A stretch of 16,238 nt of DNA, taken from the NCBI GenBank assembly GCA_035707965.1, contig DASSTJ010000071.1:1-16238 (forward strand), given 5' to 3'. Both the position numbers and the translations under genes were made by a program. Positions 6,673 through 13,350 of this stretch are shown piece after piece. The notes under the pieces are model-generated. The model searched no databases. It was not told where the DNA came from and saw only the letters and a list, made by a program, of their open reading frames with translations. The number at the start of each line of letters is the position of its first letter. Positions within the stretch are counted from its first letter, which is position 1. The DNA is from DASSTJ01 sp035707965 (lineage in GTDB: Bacteria > Actinomycetota > Actinomycetes > Actinomycetales > Angustibacteraceae).

Positions 6673-7881
6673 GTGGCACGGACACCGAAGGGCGATCGCG
6701 GCGCGAGTGCGCCTGGGCCCGCAGTCGTGGACGACGAGGTGCTGGCCCGGGTGGCGACCGCCGGGGCGCAGGACGCGGGCGGGTTACCTGTCGAGCTGCT
6801 GGGCGGGTTCCTGGCCATGGTCAGCCGAGCCGTGGTCGCGCGCCGGCCGTTGACGTCTCGGCAGCTCGCGGAGTGCCGCACGCTCGGTGACGCCGCCGCG
6901 CGCCGAGGCGTGGCCCTGAGGGCGTTGCTCGACCTCTACTCCTCATCGGCATGGCGGCTCTGGCGGCACCTGCCGGTCGTCACCGCGCCCAGCGAGGACC
7001 CGGACGGGCTCGTGACGGCCGGCGAGGTGATGCTCCGGGCCGTCGACGATGCCATCGCCGCACTCGCCGAGGGGTACCAGCTGGCGCAGCACGACCTGGT
7101 GCGGGCGCAGGAGTCGGCGCGCCGCGAGCTGGTCGACGACCTGCTCTCCGGCGGTGCGGACGTCCAGGGCACGGTGACCAGGGCCAGAGGTTTCGGCCTC
7201 GACCTGTCCGGGCCGCACGCGGTCGCCGTCGTCCGGACCGAGGACGCCGTCCAGGACGGCGATCCCGTGGTGGGTGCGATCGAGCGCGCACTGCGGGGAC
7301 GTCGCGGCGACGCCGGTGCCCTGGTGTCCAGCAAGAACGACCGGCTGGTGGTGGTCTTCGCCGCGCCCGACGGATCCGCCGTGGAGCAGGCCGCGGCCGC
7401 GATCGGTCGCGGTCTCGGCCACCGCCCGGGCACTGCTGCCCGGCCCGCGTGGCAGATCGGCGTCAGCAGAGCTCGTCCGGGGGCAGACGGTGTGTCGGTG
7501 TCGTACCACGAGGCCGGTGAGACCGTGCAGGTCGCGACGGCCCTGCAGCTGGACGACCCGGTGGTGCACGCGCGCGACGTGCTGGTGCTGCTGCTGCTGC
7601 TGCGCGACAGGGCTGGCCTGAACGACCTGGTGGACACGGTGCTCGGCGGCCTGAGCGAGGCACGCGGTGGCGCGCGCTCGCTGGTGACCACGCTCGTCGC
7701 CTACTTCGCTGCGGGGGCCAACACCGCCCAGGCGGCTCGGGACCTGCACCTCTCGGTGCGTGCCGTGAGCTACCGGCTGGCGCGCGTGCGCGAGCTGACG
7801 GGGTACGACCCGGGTGATGCCACCGATGAGCTGTCGCTGCGGGTGGCGGTCGCCGGGGCTCAGCTGCTCGGCCGAGGGTAG
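6673..7881 (+). CDS. PucR/CdaR-type HTH transcriptional regulator
   Basis: A 402-residue protein. The C-terminal PucR-type HTH_30 domain is clear at about 338-395: LVAYFAAGANTAQAARDLHL, then SVRAVSYRLARVRELTGYDP. The middle (about 145-300) matches the GGDEF-like, catalytically dead central domain of the CdaR/PucR group, starting with a helix ending in RRELVDDLLSG. The N-terminus (20-145) is helical, resembling the RsbR/PucR-associated N-terminal helical region, with no sensory domain I can name. A run of leucines (305-310) lies in the linker. The start is GTG with AGGGGA 4 bases upstream. It lies 8 bases after the CDF gene and is probably co-transcribed. PucR regulators usually act near purine, amino acid or sugar-acid catabolism genes; beside a metal exporter the target is unclear. 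Confidence 0.9.
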   Translation: MARTPKGDRGASAPGPAVVDDEVLARVATAGAQDAGGLPVELLGGFLAMVSRAVVARRPLTSRQLAECRTLGDAAARRGVALRALLDLYSSSAWRLWRHLPVVTAPSEDPDGLVTAGEVMLRAVDDAIAALAEGYQLAQHDLVRAQESARRELVDDLLSGGADVQGTVTRARGFGLDLSGPHAVAVVRTEDAVQDGDPVVGAIERALRGRRGDAGALVSSKNDRLVVVFAAPDGSAVEQAAAAIGRGLGHRPGTAARPAWQIGVSRARPGADGVSVSYHEAGETVQVATALQLDDPVVHARDVLVLLLLLRDRAGLNDLVDTVLGGLSEARGGARSLVTTLVAYFAAGANTAQAARDLHLSVRAVSYRLARVRELTGYDPGDATDELSLRVAVAGAQLLGRG

Positions 7882-8061
7882 TGGCTGCGCCGACGACGTC
7901 CGGTCGGACTCCCGTTGCCTCCGTGATTGCCGTAATGCGGAAATGCAGAAGGGGGAAGTCGTCCCAGGTTGGCCCCTGACTGCGTGCCTTCGGCAGGTCA
8001 CTCTAGAGAGAGCCGGCGCCGCCTGACGGCGCCACCGAGTGCCGAGGAGCTCTGACCCCCG
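7882..8061 (+). promoter_or_regulatory. structured leader upstream of the TerC-family gene
   Basis: A 180-base gap that changes from GC-rich to a less GC-rich patch (about 7921-7950, containing TAATGC and GGAAATGCAGAAG), which probably holds the promoter. The following 110 bases contain several foldable elements: TGCC/GGCA (7985-7988 and 7992-7995), a perfect 7-bp stem GGCGCCG/CGGCGCC (8015-8021 and 8027-8033, loop CCTGA), and a GGGGG run at 7951 that can pair with CCCCC just before the start codon (8056-8060). GAGGAG at 8044-8049 is 12 bases from the ATG, longer than normal. TerC-family genes are often preceded by the manganese yybP-ykoY riboswitch, but its hallmark internal loops were not found. 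Confidence 0.4.
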
Positions 8062-9072
8062 ATGACCGTTCCGCTCTGGGCCTGGGCAGCGTTCGCTGCC
8101 GTCGTCCTCGTCATGCTGGCGGTGGACCTGCTGGCCCACCGCGACGACCACGTGATCACGTTTCGCCAGGCGGCGTGGTGGAGCGGCCTCTGGGTCGGGC
8201 TCTCGCTGGTCTTCGCCGTCGTGGTGGCCCTCACACTCGGCGGGGACGCCGGGGTGGACTTCACCACCGCCTGGCTGCTCGAGAAGAGCCTGTCCGTCGA
8301 CAACCTCTTCGTCTTCGCACTGATCTTCGGCTACTTCCAGGTGCCGCGGAAGTACCAGCACCGGGTGCTGTTCTTCGGTGTCATCGGAGCCCTCGTCTTC
8401 CGAGGCATCTTCCTGGCGTTGGGCGTGGCCGTCGTCAGCCGCTTCAGCGCGGTGCTGTTCGTGTTCGCCGCGATCCTGCTGTGGAGCGCCTACAAGCTGC
8501 TCAAGGACGACGACGAGACCGTCGACCCGGGCAAGAGCCTCGCGGTGCGGCTGCTGCGCAAGGTCATGCCGGTGAGCGACGAGTATTCGGGCGGCAAGTT
8601 CTTCGTCAAGGAGGCCGGACGACGGGTGGCGACCCCACTGCTCGCGGTCGTGGTCGCGATCGAGGCGGCGGACCTCGTGTTCGCCGTGGACAGCGTGCCG
8701 GCGGTGCTCGCGGTGAGCGACGAGACCTTCATCGTGTACTCCAGCAACGCCTTCGCGATCCTCGGTCTGCGGGCGCTGTACTTCCTGCTCGCCGGAATGC
8801 TCGAGAAGTTCCACTACCTCGCGAAGGGACTCTCGTTCATCCTCGCCTTCATCGGCGTCAAGCTGATCCTTCAGGCGGGGCACAAGGTGATCAGCACGTC
8901 GATCCCCGAGATCCCGTCGCTGGTCAGCCTGGGTGTCATCATCGTGGTGCTCACCACCTCGATCGTGCTCAGCCTTCGGCGTCCAGCGCCGGTGGCTGCT
9001 AGCCCCCAGGAGGACGACGTCCAGGGCGGTGCCGGGGGGAGCGGTGTGGAGCTCGCCAAGGAGAGGGACTGA
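8062..9072 (+). CDS. TerC-family integral membrane protein (Alx/TerC-like)
   Basis: A 336-residue polytopic protein with about nine TM helices. It opens with the family-typical MTVPLWAWAAF and has the conserved acidic motifs EKSLSVDNLFVF (74-85) and FAVDSVPAVLAVS (207-219), then the conserved ALYFLLAGMLEKFHYL (238-253). The buried acidic residues of these motifs (E74, D80, D210) are the presumed metal site. Family members such as E. coli Alx and B. subtilis MeeF/MeeY are implicated in manganese export or metalation of secreted enzymes; the tellurite-resistance name is historical. The C-terminal 30 residues are polar and Gly/Glu rich. The gene follows the CDF-PucR pair after a long leader and converges on the DHA2 transporter with 12 bases between stop codons. 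Confidence 0.93.
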   Translation: MTVPLWAWAAFAAVVLVMLAVDLLAHRDDHVITFRQAAWWSGLWVGLSLVFAVVVALTLGGDAGVDFTTAWLLEKSLSVDNLFVFALIFGYFQVPRKYQHRVLFFGVIGALVFRGIFLALGVAVVSRFSAVLFVFAAILLWSAYKLLKDDDETVDPGKSLAVRLLRKVMPVSDEYSGGKFFVKEAGRRVATPLLAVVVAIEAADLVFAVDSVPAVLAVSDETFIVYSSNAFAILGLRALYFLLAGMLEKFHYLAKGLSFILAFIGVKLILQAGHKVISTSIPEIPSLVSLGVIIVVLTTSIVLSLRRPAPVAASPQEDDVQGGAGGSGVELAKERD

Positions 9073-9083
9073 GCGGTCCGCTC
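9071..9083. terminator. 13-base inverted repeat between convergent stops
   Basis: GAGCGG-T-CCGCTC spans the junction of the convergent terC and DHA2 stops, starting inside the terC stop codon. As RNA it would give a 4-bp stem with a 5-base loop on both strands. It has no T-tract, so a weak bidirectional terminator is only a guess from position. Confidence 0.25.
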
Positions 9084-9084
9084 G

Positions 9085-10623
9085 TCAGTGCATCAGCACG
9101 GGCACGTCGGATGTGCCGACGTCGTCGCCGTCGTCATGGCCGTGATCGACCTTCCTGCGTGGCAGCAGGAACGCCGGCACGAAGGTGAGCAGGATCAGCA
9201 CGAGCGCCACGACGAAGGTGGTGGCGAAGGCGTGGGCGGCGTCGACGAGCCCCTGCTGGATCGCGGGCGCGGGCACCTTCCCAAGGATGCTCGGGTCGTT
9301 CTGCGACGCGATGGCAGCACCGGCGAACCTCGAGGTCAGGATCTCGTTCGTCAGGACGACCGACATGACGGCGGCGCCGACGGAGCTCGCGATCTGCTGG
9401 ACGATGTTCATGAGCGTGGAGCCGCGCGCGACGTCGTGAGCCTTCAGCGACTGCAGCGCCGAGGTCATGATCGGCATCATGGTGGCGCCCATGCCCATGC
9501 CCATGACGAAGAGGGCGGCGATGAGGAGCGTGTAGCTCGTGTCGGCGTCGACGGTGGCGAAGACTCCCATGCCGCAGCCGATCAGCACGAGGCCCGGTAG
9601 GACGATCTTGCCCACGCCGGTGCGGTCCGCGAGCCAGCCGGCCAGGGGCATGGTCACCATCGCGCCGATCCCCTGTGGCGCCATCAGCAGTCCCGCCTGC
9701 AGCGTCGTCTCGCCACGCACCTGCAGGAAGTAGCTGGGGATCAGCAGCGCGCCGCCGAAGAAGGCGACCCCGAACAGGAACATGGAGACGACCGCGATCG
9801 TCAGGTGCCGGTCGCGGAACAGGCGAAGGTCGATCAGCGGGTGCTTCGGACGGAACGCGTGCAGCACGAACGCCACGACGAGCAGCAGTCCGACGATCGC
9901 CGGCACCAGCACGCGGGTCGCCGCGACGGTGCCCTTCTCGGGGATGGAGGACACGCCGAACAGGAACAGGGCGAGACCCGGCGAGAGCAGCAGCATGCCG
10001 AGGAAGTCGAACGACTCGGACGGGGTCGGGGCGTCCTTCGGCAGCACGAGGGCGGCGTAGACCAGCGCGACGACACCGATCGGCACGTTGATCAGGAAGA
10101 TCCAGTGCCAGCTGAACGACTCGATCATCCAGCCGCCGAGGATCGGGCCGCCGATCGGTCCCAGGAGCATGGGCACCCCGAGCACGGCCATGAGCCGGCC
10201 GATCCTCTTCGGGCCGGCAGCGCGGGTCATGATCGTCATGCCGAGCGGCATGAGCATGCCGCCACCGAGACCCTGGATCACGCGGAACGAGATGAGCTCG
10301 CCGATGCTGCCCGCGGTGCTGCAGAGGGCCGAGCCGGCCACGAAGAGCACGAGGGCTGCCATGTAGAGGCGCTTGGTGCCGAACCGGTCAGCCGCCCAGC
10401 CGGTGAGCGGGATGACCGTCGCGAGGGCGAGGGTGTAACCGGTCATCGTCCAGGCGACGTTGGCGTACGTCGTGTCGAAGACCGTCTGGAAGGTGGGGAG
10501 CGCGACGCTCACGACGGTGATGTCGAGGATCGACATGATGGCGCCGAGGACGACGACGCCGGCCACCTTCAGCACCTCGGCGTCCAGCCGGTCTTCGGCG
10601 GCAGGTGGACTGGTGGTCGTCAT
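9085..10623 (-). CDS. MFS drug:H+ antiporter, DHA2 family (EmrB/QacA-like, 14 TM)
   Basis: A 512-residue major facilitator with the DHA2 signatures: motif D1 LDITVVSVALP (33-43), motif A GWAADRFGTKR (75-85), RVIQGLGGGMLMPLG (114-128) and antiporter motif C around LGPIGGPILGGW (154-165). Length and hydrophobicity fit 14 TM helices. Members export hydrophobic cations, dyes and antibiotics using the proton gradient at the cytoplasmic membrane; the real substrate cannot be inferred. The C-terminus ends in a His/Asp-rich stretch (DHGHDDGDD), possibly metal-touching or simply charged. The ATG start is supported by GAGGAG 7 bases upstream (10631-10636, minus strand). No TetR or MarR partner is next to it; the gene stands alone next to a gene-poor region. 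Confidence 0.94.
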   Translation of the reverse strand: MTTTSPPAAEDRLDAEVLKVAGVVVLGAIMSILDITVVSVALPTFQTVFDTTYANVAWTMTGYTLALATVIPLTGWAADRFGTKRLYMAALVLFVAGSALCSTAGSIGELISFRVIQGLGGGMLMPLGMTIMTRAAGPKRIGRLMAVLGVPMLLGPIGGPILGGWMIESFSWHWIFLINVPIGVVALVYAALVLPKDAPTPSESFDFLGMLLLSPGLALFLFGVSSIPEKGTVAATRVLVPAIVGLLLVVAFVLHAFRPKHPLIDLRLFRDRHLTIAVVSMFLFGVAFFGGALLIPSYFLQVRGETTLQAGLLMAPQGIGAMVTMPLAGWLADRTGVGKIVLPGLVLIGCGMGVFATVDADTSYTLLIAALFVMGMGMGATMMPIMTSALQSLKAHDVARGSTLMNIVQQIASSVGAAVMSVVLTNEILTSRFAGAAIASQNDPSILGKVPAPAIQQGLVDAAHAFATTFVVALVLILLTFVPAFLLPRRKVDHGHDDGDDVGTSDVPVLMH

Positions 10624-11024
10624 GCGCGATCTCCTCGAACTCAGGTCGTGCTGTCGCGTGCGTTCAGCCGCGCGCTCACGTGGTGGGGTCAGGTGGTGGG
10701 CTCGTCACACGGTTGGACCCGAGCGAGGAGCGGGACTCATCGGGGTGGCGCTGGTCGGAAGCGACCGCTCGACGCTGAGCGGTTGCCGGTCATGGGAGAC
10801 GAGCCAGCGAGGGCGTGTCTCGTCCAGACAGACGATAAGCAGCGGCACTGACAAACCGCTGATGCGGTGACGAGGCTGGTGCCAGCGCCGCTGCCATGCC
10901 GATCTGAGCCACAGCATGGTCCCAGACCAGGGGCAGTGCCCACCACCGACTTTCGACTCGGAGCGCTGTGATCTCAGCGGCGTCGCGGAGCCTCCCTCGG
11001 GGAGGCCGTGGCTCGCCGAGGGCC
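10624..11024. other. 401-base region without a recognisable gene
   Basis: No frame here gives a recognisable product. The first part should hold the promoter of the DHA2 gene on the minus strand. Bases about 10800-10980 are visibly less GC-rich than the surroundings and show hairpins: CAGCGG/CCGCTG (10840-10845 and 10856-10861, 10-base loop), overlapped by the alternative ACCGC/GCGGT (10855-10859 and 10864-10868, loop TGAT). Minus-strand frames contain peptide-like stretches (for example LLIVCLDETRPRWLVSHDRQ), but no family is recognised. It could be the decayed end of a former gene or mobile element adjoining the DUF222 relic. Confidence 0.5.
10990..11006 (-). terminator. hairpin downstream of the DUF222/HNH relic
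   Basis: GCCTCC (10990-10995), loop CTCGG and GGAGGC (11001-11006) form a perfect 6-bp stem 18 bases beyond the relic's stop on the minus strand. No U-tract follows, so it is only a candidate terminator that may date from the intact gene. Confidence 0.35.
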
Positions 11025-11723
11025 TCAGTAGGGCGGTGGCCCCCAGTCGCGCGGTGGTGAGGCATCTGGCTGGCTCGGTGGCTGTCCTGGTCCAGTGACC
11101 TGTGTGTCGTCCTGCTGCCGGCACTGCCCGGGGCGCAGGGGTGGGGGGAGGGCGGGTTCGAGGTGGCGGGTGTAGGTGTGGCCGGTGGGGGTGGTCCAGG
11201 TGAAGGTGCCGGGGGTGGGGCTGGTCATGGTCCAGCCGGGCATGGCTTTGACGCGGTGGGCGGTGCGGCAGCCGGCGCCGAGGTTCCAGTCGGCGGTGGC
11301 GCCGCCGGGGTCGGGGTTCGGGGAGGGTCCGGCGGGGGAGGGCCGGATGTGGTCGAGGTCGCAGTCGGCGGCGGTGATGGTGCAGCCGGGTTCGTAGCAG
11401 CGGCCGTCGCGGGCGCGGACGTACCGGTCCAGGGGTGCGGGGGGCCGGTAGCGGGTGGTGCCGTAGTCCAGGACGGTGCCGGACAGCGGGTCGGTGACCA
11501 GCCGGCGCCACTGCGCGTCACCGGCCAGTGCCTGCGCCAGGTCGGCGTCGACGTCGTGCGCGCACCGGGGCGGCTGCTGCCTGTCGGGAGAAGCGAACGT
11601 CTCGGGCGCCGGCGTGCCGTCCGCGGTTGAGCCGGGACGAGGCCGGCAGCTGGTGCTCCCGCACGTCGTGTCCTGGCCGCTGCTGTGCTGATCAAGGCTG
11701 TGCTGGCCGACGGCGACAAGTTT
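11025..11723 (-). pseudogene. DUF222/HNH endonuclease (13E12-type) relic, 5' truncated
   Basis: The minus-strand frame ending in TGA at 11025-11027 stays open back to a TAG at 11724-11726. From about 11570 downward it matches the C-terminal part of actinobacterial DUF222-HNH proteins: LAGDAQWRRLVTDPLSGTVL, DYGTTRYRPPAPLDRYVRAR, DGRCYEPGCT, ADCDLDHIRP, ATADWNLGAGCRTAHRVKAM, PGWTMTSPTPGTFTW. The HNH residues (DH of DLDH, Asn of WNL, His of AHRVK) are present, although the usual HH pair is AH. The N-terminal DUF222 domain (normally 200-300 residues) is missing, and the open frame upstream of the HNH part has no ATG, GTG or TTG; the only in-frame ATG (11241-11243) lies past the catalytic core. 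It is therefore a relic, not a functional nuclease. These genes are multicopy and prone to recombination in actinobacteria. Confidence 0.85.
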
Positions 11724-11753
11724 CTATCTGGACACTGGTCGCGCCCGGTGGCG

Positions 11754-12494
11754 CTACTGCTCGGACGGCTCGTCGGTCTCGCTGAACCAGCTGCCGGCGG
11801 GCGCAGCAGGAGCTGGCACAGGTTCACCGTCCGGATACGGCTCCCAGGGCCACACCTCGTCGACGCGTGCGGCGGCATCGAGGATCGGACCGGTCGGCAG
11901 GGTCGTGATCGTGTCCGCGACCCCGTGAATCGGCCAGGCGCAGACGATGCGCAGCTCGGGCGGGGGAGGCAACGGGGTGAGGAACATCCCGCCGGTCGCC
12001 CGTCGGGCATCCCCTCCGCCGCCCTGCGAGGTGAGCAGCGGGGCCGTGGGGTCTGGTGCCACCGAGCCGGGCGACGACGCCGACGAGAAGCGACGCCCGT
12101 CGGCGAGCTCCACGCCGAGCAGCATTCGAGCGTTCGGGTCGCCGTGTCCGTGCAGCGCAGCGCCTGGCTCGTGCGCCGAACCGCCACGCACGAGGACCTG
12201 GAGCTGCAGCAGGACGCCGTTCCGGTAGACCAGGAGGCCGTTCAGCGAGACGACGACGTCGTCCGTGCGCGCCAGCACCGCGTCGAGCGCCACCGGCCGC
12301 GGGAGCTCGTTCGACGGCACCTCGCGGGTGCGCCAGAAGTCCGTGCGAGCTCGAGAGCCGCCCTCGCCGTCGTCCCCGGAACCCACGCTCGTCGTCGGCG
12401 CCACGTTCGTCACTGTGCCACGTGCTGCCGGACCAGCGCGACGCATGATCGTGTTGGGCTCGGGCACTCGGTGGCTGGGACGGTCCGACGGCAC
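11754..12494 (-). CDS. conserved actinobacterial hypothetical protein
   Basis: A 246-residue protein of unknown function. After a low-complexity N-terminus (about 1-52) comes a conserved-looking segment: NELPRPVALDAVLARTDDVV (63-82), VSLNGLLVYRNGVLLQLQVL (83-102). A Gly/Pro-rich central loop follows, then the strands MFLTPLPPPPELRIVCAWP and a tail containing VWPWEPYPDG. This pattern (NELP, an internal YxxGV beta segment, a late WPxxG/WPWEP) recurs in short uncharacterised actinobacterial proteins that look like all-beta single domains without catalytic motifs. There is no signal peptide or TM helix. The start is uncertain: GTG 12494 gives 246 residues and ATG 12446 gives 230; neither has a good Shine-Dalgarno. 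It lies directly upstream of the DUF222 relic on the same strand. Confidence 0.7.
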   Translation of the reverse strand: MPSDRPSHRVPEPNTIMRRAGPAARGTVTNVAPTTSVGSGDDGEGGSRARTDFWRTREVPSNELPRPVALDAVLARTDDVVVSLNGLLVYRNGVLLQLQVLVRGGSAHEPGAALHGHGDPNARMLLGVELADGRRFSSASSPGSVAPDPTAPLLTSQGGGGDARRATGGMFLTPLPPPPELRIVCAWPIHGVADTITTLPTGPILDAAARVDEVWPWEPYPDGEPVPAPAAPAGSWFSETDEPSEQ

Positions 12495-12652
12495 CCCTGG
12501 TCACCCGCGAGGCCGAGGCGACTGATCGCGAGGGTGGCCGGACGGCGTGCCGTCGGGCCGGTGCAGGGCCGGACGGCGCTCAGCTGCGTTGGTCGAGCGG
12601 TGGGCCTGCGCCGTGCCGGACGCGCCTGCGTCGGTGACCGCCGGCCCAGCGG

Positions 12653-12658
12653 TATCGT
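12653..12658 (+). promoter_or_regulatory. -10 element of the crcB operon
   Basis: TATCGT fits TANNNT and would place the transcription start at about 12665, three bases before the first pairing segment of the fluoride aptamer. The -35 is weak (GGTGAC at 12633-12638 has only a 14-base spacer). The stretch 12495-12652 between the divergent hypothetical gene and this site shows no gene. Confidence 0.45.
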
Positions 12659-12664
12659 GACCGC

Positions 12665-12720
12665 GATGGCGGTGGGGCTCGCCGAAACCTCGGGAGCAGC
12701 TCTCGACGACAGTCCCTATC
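12665..12720 (+). ncRNA. fluoride riboswitch (crcB motif) candidate
   Basis: The segment reproduces the fluoride aptamer layout. GGCG (12668-12671) can form the pseudoknot with CGCC (12680-12683); GGGGC (12674-12678) pairs with GTCCC (12712-12716) as P1 with one G-U; GAAAC after the CGCC matches the conserved AAAC joint; TCGGGAG (12690-12696) and CTCTCGA (12700-12706) form a 7-bp hairpin with one G-U; and GACGAC then CCTATC replace the usual GATG and CTAC 3' elements. The order and spacing follow the Thermotoga petrophila aptamer as I remember it, with a few substitutions (GGTG for GATG, TATC for CTAC). It lies just upstream of two fluoride-channel genes, which is the classic context. Confidence 0.78.
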
Positions 12721-12724
12721 CGGT

Positions 12725-12745
12725 TCCTCCGCATCCGGCGGAGGA
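12725..12745 (+). promoter_or_regulatory. expression-platform hairpin of the fluoride riboswitch
   Basis: TCCTCCGC (12725-12732) and GCGGAGGA (12738-12745) form a perfect 8-bp stem with a 5-base loop, 4 bases after the aptamer. No U-tract follows, which argues against simple intrinsic termination. The Shine-Dalgarno AGGAG (12757-12761, 7 bases before ATG 12769) can also pair with the nearby TCCT (12749-12752) or with the TCCTCC arm, so translational control is the likelier mode. Confidence 0.5.
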
Positions 12746-12768
12746 CGATCCTGGGTAGGAGTGCGTCC

Positions 12769-13350
12769 ATGGTCGAACGACCGCCAGCCACCACCCGACC
12801 GTCTGACGAGGACGCTCGCAGCCGCACCTCGCCGTCCCTCGATGTCCACGCGCTTCCGCTCGACTCGGACGTCGAGCCGGCCGACCGCGTCGAACCACTC
12901 CGTCTCACGCACCTCGTGCAGCCGGTGCGCCGCGTCGTCGCCGAGCGCCCGGACGTGCTCGCCCTGATCGCCCTCGGTGGGGCGCTCGGTGCGCTCGCGA
13001 GGTGGGGGACGTCGGTCGCGTGGCCCACGCCCGTGGGCACCTTCCCGTGGGCCACCGTCGAGGTGAACGTGCTCGGCTGCCTTCTCATCGGGCTCCTCAT
13101 GGTCGTCGTCCGACGCCGAGGTCGAGAGGGCCGGTACACCAGGCCGTTCCTCGGTGTCGGCGTGCTCGGTGGCTACACCACGTTCTCGACGTACGCGCTG
13201 GACGTGCACTCTCTGCTGCTGGCGCACCGACCCGGGCTGGCTGCGACCTACCTCGTCGGCACGGTGGTCGTCGGACTGGTGGCCGTGTGGTGCGGCGTCC
13301 AGGCTGGGCAGCTCGCCGTGCGGGCGACGACGCGGAGCGCACGCGCATGA
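12769..13350 (+). CDS. crcB: CrcB/FluC fluoride channel subunit 1
   Basis: A 193-residue protein; four TM helices occupy about 62-185, as in Fluc channels that export F- down the membrane potential. Motifs: GGALGALARWG (70-80), VNVLGCLLIG (99-108, with the conserved N100) and GGYTTFSTYALD (134-145), which carries the TTFST break that binds the central Na+ and lines the pore. The second aromatic is Tyr instead of Phe (TTFSTY). A polar, acidic N-terminal extension of about 60 residues precedes TM1; typical Fluc proteins are 110-135 residues. ATG 12769 is supported by AGGAG 7 bases upstream. Its stop overlaps the start of the second crcB gene by four bases (ATGA), as for obligate heterodimers. 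Confidence 0.94.
   Translation: MVERPPATTRPSDEDARSRTSPSLDVHALPLDSDVEPADRVEPLRLTHLVQPVRRVVAERPDVLALIALGGALGALARWGTSVAWPTPVGTFPWATVEVNVLGCLLIGLLMVVVRRRGREGRYTRPFLGVGVLGGYTTFSTYALDVHSLLLAHRPGLAATYLVGTVVVGLVAVWCGVQAGQLAVRATTRSARA

Noticed and set aside
5011..6685. Long minus-strand frames (445-496 codons) opposite the WYL and CDF genes
   Set aside because: Their products are low-complexity Arg/Ala/His-rich sequence without domains, while the plus strand carries two clear gene families.
7941..8061. A definite yybP-ykoY manganese riboswitch before terC
   Set aside because: The context fits, but the conserved GGGGAGUAG and CCGUCAAC-type core elements were not found, so only a structured leader is reported.
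6943..8883. A 646-codon minus-strand frame opposite the PucR and terC genes
   Set aside because: The translation is a highly charged, repeat-like shadow of the coding strand, and the plus-strand genes have full motifs.
8062..9072. Tellurite-resistance function for the TerC homologue
   Set aside because: No other ter genes (terB, terD, terE, terZ) are present; stand-alone TerC/Alx proteins are linked to manganese and metal handling.
11025..11723. An active HNH homing or defence nuclease
   Set aside because: No start codon precedes the HNH core, the N-terminal domain is missing, and no partner defence genes are nearby.
11225..12187. A 320-codon minus-strand frame over the DUF222 region
   Set aside because: It is out of frame with the HNH motifs; the conserved DUF222/HNH sequence is in a different minus-strand frame that lacks a start codon.
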